A stretch of 64,000 bases of DNA. Source: Amorphochlora amoebiformis. Its lineage: Eukaryota; Cercozoa; Chlorarachniophyceae. A model generated the notes under the pieces. That model was not told the origin of the DNA. It saw only the letters and a program-made list of their open reading frames with translations, and ran no database searches. How positions within the stretch are numbered: the stretch's first letter is position 1; each line of letters begins with the position of its first letter. Both the position numbers and the translations under genes were made by a program. The DNA lies in NCBI GenBank assembly GCA_054601695.1, contig BAAHQB010000129.1, positions 1 through 64,000 on the forward strand, given 5' to 3'. Shown one piece after another: positions 54,766-64,000 of the stretch.

Positions 54766-54858
54766 AAATAAATATTATTATTTGTATTTAAATATGTATA
54801 CTAAGTATATACATACATGCACTATACTACATAGGTATATACTCTACATAATATATAT

Positions 54859-54925
<67 letters not shown>

Positions 54926-55020
54926 CATGTTTCCATATATACTCACATAATATTTATGTATGTATGTACATTTATACATATTCTAATGTAGTAAATAGAT
55001 CCACATGAGCGTATATATAT

Positions 55021-55061
<41 letters not shown>

Positions 55062-55577
55062 CACATACATACAAAAACCAAACAAGACTTACATTTTTAC
55101 ATACATATACATACACATATACTTATTTGTATGTTCTCAATATACCTGACGACCCATAGACTGCAGCTTACCTACCAGTTATTGGTAACTTTTACAATCA
55201 GGATTAGGGCAGTGGTCATATTCCAGCAGTTTGCAAACATAGTGAATTATACCGTTAGAGTCGGAGACATACTTCTGCATTATTATTTAGTGTTGGGGAT
55301 ACTTAAGAATGTGTTAGTTTAGGGTAGGATTAGACATTGTGATATTTGTTGGTAGATTTAGGCATAAATACCTTGATTAAGGAGTGACTGAAGCTCGAGA
55401 ACAATGTCGAGGCATACAGGATTGGCGATCTATTTTTTGCGGATAAGTAGAAATATGGATCCATATGTACGATCACATGCATAGTATGTACATATGTGTA
55501 TATTCATGTATTTATATACACACATACACACATATATATATTATACATGTATATATATATATATATATATATTACAT

Positions 55578-55623
<46 letters not shown>

Positions 55624-55649
55624 CATAATATATTACATATACATATTAT

Positions 55650-55695
<46 letters not shown>

Positions 55696-55998
55696 CTATA
55701 TCTACATACATGTATATTTTACGCTTATAAGTACATAAAAATCATACACGCACAGGTGTTCACATAAGTTTATGCCTATTATTCAGGCATACGAAGGTAT
55801 ACCTCATGAGGAATAAACTGCGCGTAAGCCTGAGCCATAGGGCCGATTTTTTCGAAAGTCGGATGGTCATTTAACGCTGGCTGAGTAGCCAGGACGACCT
55901 ATGTAGAGAATCGAAGGATTATGTATTGTTATATATACACGTTGTTGTATATTATATATATATATATATGTATATATGTATATGTATAGGCATGTATG

Positions 55999-56042
<44 letters not shown>

Positions 56043-56140
56043 GTATATGTATATGCATACGTATATGCATATGTATGAATAATATATATATATATGTATA
56101 TACATATTATATATATATATATAATATATATATATACATA

Positions 56141-56208
<68 letters not shown>

Positions 56209-56276
56209 GAGTAGGTAGGGTCAGGATTTCCAAGGTAGTGTATAATTTCGCATATATATATATATATATATTATAA

Positions 56277-56336
<60 letters not shown>

Positions 56337-56347
56337 AAATATATATA

Positions 56348-56395
<48 letters not shown>

Positions 56396-56453
56396 TATAT
56401 ACATATATGTATATATACATATATATATATATAATATAATAAAATATCTATAC

Positions 56454-56485
<32 letters not shown>

Positions 56486-57034
56486 ATTATATACATCATA
56501 TATCACTGTAAATACATGTGTACATGATAGATATTTACATACATACACTGAAAAGTGTTGTGATAGATAAATGTTAGGCTAAAAACTGAAGGATTTTACA
56601 GATAAGGGTTCGGATAGAAAAACTGGTTATATATAAGGGTTATTATAGGAAAACTGAATAGGTTATGTAGATAAGGCTTATGATAGGAAAAGTGAAGAGG
56701 TTATGTAGATAACGGTTATGATAAGGAAAACTGAAGAGGTTATGTTGATAAGGGTTACGATAGGAAAACTGAATGGGTTTAGATAGTTATGATAGGAAAA
56801 CTGAAGGGGTTATGTAGACAAGGGTTATGATTACCTCCAAGACAGTCGATACTTTCTCACCTCCAACAAGCTAAAGATACGATGGTAAATATATATAATA
56901 TATATTATATATATATATATATACATACTATATATATATACATATATATATATATGTATATAGTATATATACATTGTACATGTATATATATTATAATATA
57001 TAATAATAAATATATAAAATATATATGTGTATAT

Positions 57035-57066
<32 letters not shown>

Positions 57067-57097
57067 TTTATATATATATCTGTGTGTGCATAATTAC

Positions 57098-57133
<36 letters not shown>

Positions 57134-57597
57134 AATATGTACATATTTATACATTAGTCATACATATATAATAGACATACATAACTAGTTCACATATGTA
57201 CACCATGTAACATACCATTCCACCACAAAAACATAAAATTACTATATCATGTCAAACCCCCATTCAAGCTCGTAACCTTAAAAACCCATCCACTTTAAAT
57301 CTATCTTGGTGGAAACACAAATTACTGCATTACATGTTTACTAAATTCATACGGAACCTGTTCGGCTGCAATAGGAAGCGCCTCTCGGAGGGCTGTTATC
57401 ACCTTTCTGTCCGAACGTTTATACCATTGTTAGGGAGAAGGTTGGTGTTTATGATATAAATATAGAAATATTGTATATATGTACACAAATAAATATACAA
57501 ATATACATACACATATGTACACATATAACACATTATACATATATAATAATATATACATATATATATATATATGATATATATATATATATATATATAT

Positions 57598-57641
<44 letters not shown>

Positions 57642-57701
57642 CATGATATATATATATATATATAAATATATATATAATATATACATATACATATATATAT
57701 A

Positions 57702-57752
<51 letters not shown>

Positions 57753-58468
57753 GGACATAAAATTCATATTTACATCCACGTATCTTTTTCACATCGTGCA
57801 TTATATATACGCATTTTCCAGTGTCGATTTGATTTAGGGTTAGGGTTTACGTTAGGGTTAGGGTTCATGTTAGGGTTAGGGTCATCCATACTCATCCGAC
57901 AAGAGTCCCACTGCATTGTCGACAAAATCAGAAGTTGGAGGTTCGAACTTCGGTTGCGAAGGGTCCTTTTTCTCCTGATTTAAATCTTGACATAAGTAAG
58001 AGTTTTCAAGGCCCTCATCTTGAAAGTGTCCCAGAAGAGTCAACGATTTCTTCTCCTTTTCAAGCCGCAAACATGTACATGCTCTCTATGTTCAAAATAT
58101 ACAGTGATGTACAAGAAGGAAAAATCCTTTTAGGAATATCTGGTCGGTAACTCAACCCTTTTATCGCAGGATTACGTCTAAGTGTATATTACCTCTTTAG
58201 CCTTCTTCTCTTTTGATTCGAATCGAGGAGAGACCTGAAGTGCGGGATGAGCATGAATACGTGCCGAATGGGCTCTCTGTATTATGTTACGTTGTTTTCT
58301 GAGGTACCTTTGTTTCCTTGGGCTTGGTGGGAGCTCGTTTTAGCTCGGAAATATCGAGGCGGAGGGTTCTACCTGGATGAATGTATATGTATAGATATGT
58401 AAATACAATATGAACTAATACATGCCTTCTAATATGTATGATGTGTTCATGATATATAAAATATATAT

Positions 58469-58520
<52 letters not shown>

Positions 58521-58539
58521 TATATATATATATATATAA

Positions 58540-58604
<65 letters not shown>

Positions 58605-58627
58605 TATATGTATACATATATATATAT

Positions 58628-58672
<45 letters not shown>

Positions 58673-58713
58673 TTGTACTTATACATATATTATATATGTA
58701 TATATTGTATATT

Positions 58714-58746
<33 letters not shown>

Positions 58747-59471
58747 GTAAATAAATATGTTTTCATATGCATGCATACATATATATTGCACATTTATACA
58801 TGTATTAAATGTTCAAAAATAAATGAAATTTACAAAAACAGAAATTGCATTAACACACACACACACATATATATATATGTATGTGTATATATAGTATTGA
58901 TATATAACAATTTCACGTGGAGACCATCCACAAATCGGTCATAGATGCTAACGGGTCTTTGTTTAAAGGAAATGAAATTTGACGAAATCGTGCACATGTA
59001 CGAAATAACACCTTCGGATTTCGCCCAGTCGAGAGCCTCCTTGAATTCGCCCGAGGTTAGGATTGTCACCTCATCATCGTCTTCGTCGATATACCTGAAA
59101 ACACAGTGAACTCAAAAAATATTCCAAATCATTGCGTCAAATCCTCGCACAAAAGATGCACAATCTGCTGTAAATAAAGTATACACATTTTCTTAAGCAA
59201 ACAGCCAATCATATAATTACCCGCTTCTCACTCACCCGAAGATCGTAATACCCATAAAATAAGTACCAATGTCCGGGGACATCAACTTAAAATCTCAGAT
59301 TTTGTCTAACCTGATCTTGATTCCGGTCTTCTGAGCCTCGCATACCGCCTCAAGTCGTGACAAAAGCTTGGAGAAATCGTCAACTTCTTTCGAGGTTATG
59401 GCTACCCGACGGATATCGCCTTTGTAGTTAACTTTGATTCGGGTTGTGTCTTGGTTCTTGGTATCGCTCAT
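52914..59471 (-). CDS. PB1-domain protein, 14-15 exons, about 413 aa
   Basis: Exons in transcript order: 59471-59311, 59094-59012, 58372-58308, 58234-58193, 57974-57892, 57406-57358, 56870-56835, 55898-55803, 55429-55372, 54614-54596, 54313-54199, 54130-53956, 53676-53608, 53104-52914. A possible 15-nt exon, 55160-55146, would also keep phase. Residues 9-90 form a PB1 domain: a basic first strand ([18 protein letters not shown]13) and an OPCA acidic motif ([12 protein letters not shown], residues 54-65), then [11 protein letters not shown] and RTLRLDIS. Both faces are present, so head-to-tail self-assembly is possible. Residues about 146-224 look helical ([31 protein letters not shown]). Residues 275-300 ([20 protein letters not shown]) faintly recall STI1 repeats. 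The tail is Pro/Ala/Gln-rich with a duplicated KPAA(A/V)PVQK unit. No ZZ or UBA domain was found. It is divergent from gene H. Confidence 0.82.
57830..57885. repeat. Short TTAGGG-like block immediately after a gene G donor
   Basis: GGGTTAGGGTTTACGTTAGG-type units on the plus strand start within 10 bp of the 5' splice site of exon 57974-57892. In the sense direction it is CCCTAACCC. Confidence 0.9.
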
Positions 59472-59852
59472 CTCTAGTCAGATATGGTTCGCAGGTTGTT
59501 CGATTGGTTGGTTGGTTCGAAAGGTTGTTCGCTTTGGGTGCTCCGGCTTCGCGCCTTGGGAGTCTTTTGTTCGCTGGTGGGCTCGCCGAGAGCTGGATTG
59601 TGCGGAACCGAAGACTGCTTCGACCGGAATCCATCGAAGAGTCTGGAGATTTCCCCGGGATCCCGGGAATAATATCAGTTCTGTCACCCTGGAATATCAC
59701 ACTGCTTCATCCTATTCAACGCGACGTATCCTAACGTCACGATGTTTTGAAATGCGTGACGTTACACTTTGTCACACATCTGAGAAAAATCCAGCAACAC
59801 GATGGTTCCGCGCGTGGTCCAGGTTTGAGGCAAATTTGAGAGGGCGGGAGGG
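59472..59852. promoter_or_regulatory. Shared 5' region of divergent genes G and H
   Basis: 381 bp between the ATGs. Contains TTCCCCGGGATCCCGGGAAT near 59652-59671, an inverted pair AACGTCAC (59733-59740) and GTGACGTT (59756-59763), and TTTGTCACAC just after. These resemble the motifs at the other gene starts. Promoter function is inferred. Confidence 0.5.
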
Positions 59853-63694
<3,842 letters not shown>

Positions 63695-63741
63695 GTAATA
63701 CCAATAATTTTATCTATTTCATACAGTCTGTGTGTATATAT

Positions 63742-63777
<36 letters not shown>

Positions 63778-63810
63778 CAAATCTCCATATATAAATATTA
63801 TAAATATATA

Positions 63811-63852
<42 letters not shown>

Positions 63853-63902
63853 CTTAGAAATCTCAATCACATGTTGATATAGACTCTAATTCTCAATGAA
63901 TG

Positions 63903-63972
<70 letters not shown>

Positions 63973-64000
63973 CTCCATCGCATATCGATATAGACTCTAT

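Overview
This is a nuclear window from a eukaryote, most likely a microbial alga or other protist. The signs are spliceosomal introns, TTAGGG/CCCTAA telomere-type repeats, and eukaryotic domains (AP2, SET of the Rubisco-methyltransferase type, PB1, HMG box, CS). AP2 plus the plant/algal-like SET protein favours an alga; I cannot name the lineage. More than half of the window is (TA)n and related microsatellite, so nearly all long apparent ORFs (Tyr/Ile-rich) are repeat translations.

The real genes are cut into short exons (about 20-250 nt) lying as islands of normal sequence between TA tracts. I built gene models by hand from conserved motifs, GT/AG borders and codon phase. Several models keep phase over 9 to 26 exons, which is strong internal support, but none has been tested against RNA or a database.

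Layout: (A) minus strand, from 10340 down to at least 1663, a secretory CS-domain protein joined to a thioredoxin/PDI-like part. (B) plus strand, 10652-11059, a small intronless ORF starting divergently from A. 11060-15070 is intergenic, with inverted repeats and a telomere-like block that switches strand twice. (C) minus strand, from 29405 down to 18913 and probably to about 15070, a SET-domain protein lysine methyltransferase. 29406-32355 is mostly intergenic with a doubtful ORF. (E) minus strand, 33702-32356, an intronless HMG-box protein. (F) plus strand, 34426-51821, a 26-exon gene of 797 codons ending in an AP2-like DNA-binding domain. (G) minus strand, 59471-52914, a PB1-domain scaffold-like protein. 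(H) plus strand, from 59853 past the right edge, an unrecognised protein with a Cys-rich segment.

A/B, E/F and G/H are head-to-head pairs with 0.3-0.7 kb shared 5' regions. These regions, and the 5' region of C, carry GTGACA/TGTCAC and GGTAGTACC-type motifs. F and G converge.

The most unusual patterns are three. Telomere-like arrays inside genes consistently have CCCTAA on the sense strand, where they supply CTAAC branch-like and pyrimidine-rich sequence. Exon tails, often with their 5' splice site, have been copied repeatedly, directly and inverted, into neighbouring introns. The CS plus thioredoxin/PDI fusion is a combination I do not recognise. No tRNA, rRNA, CRISPR array or autonomous transposon was recognised.
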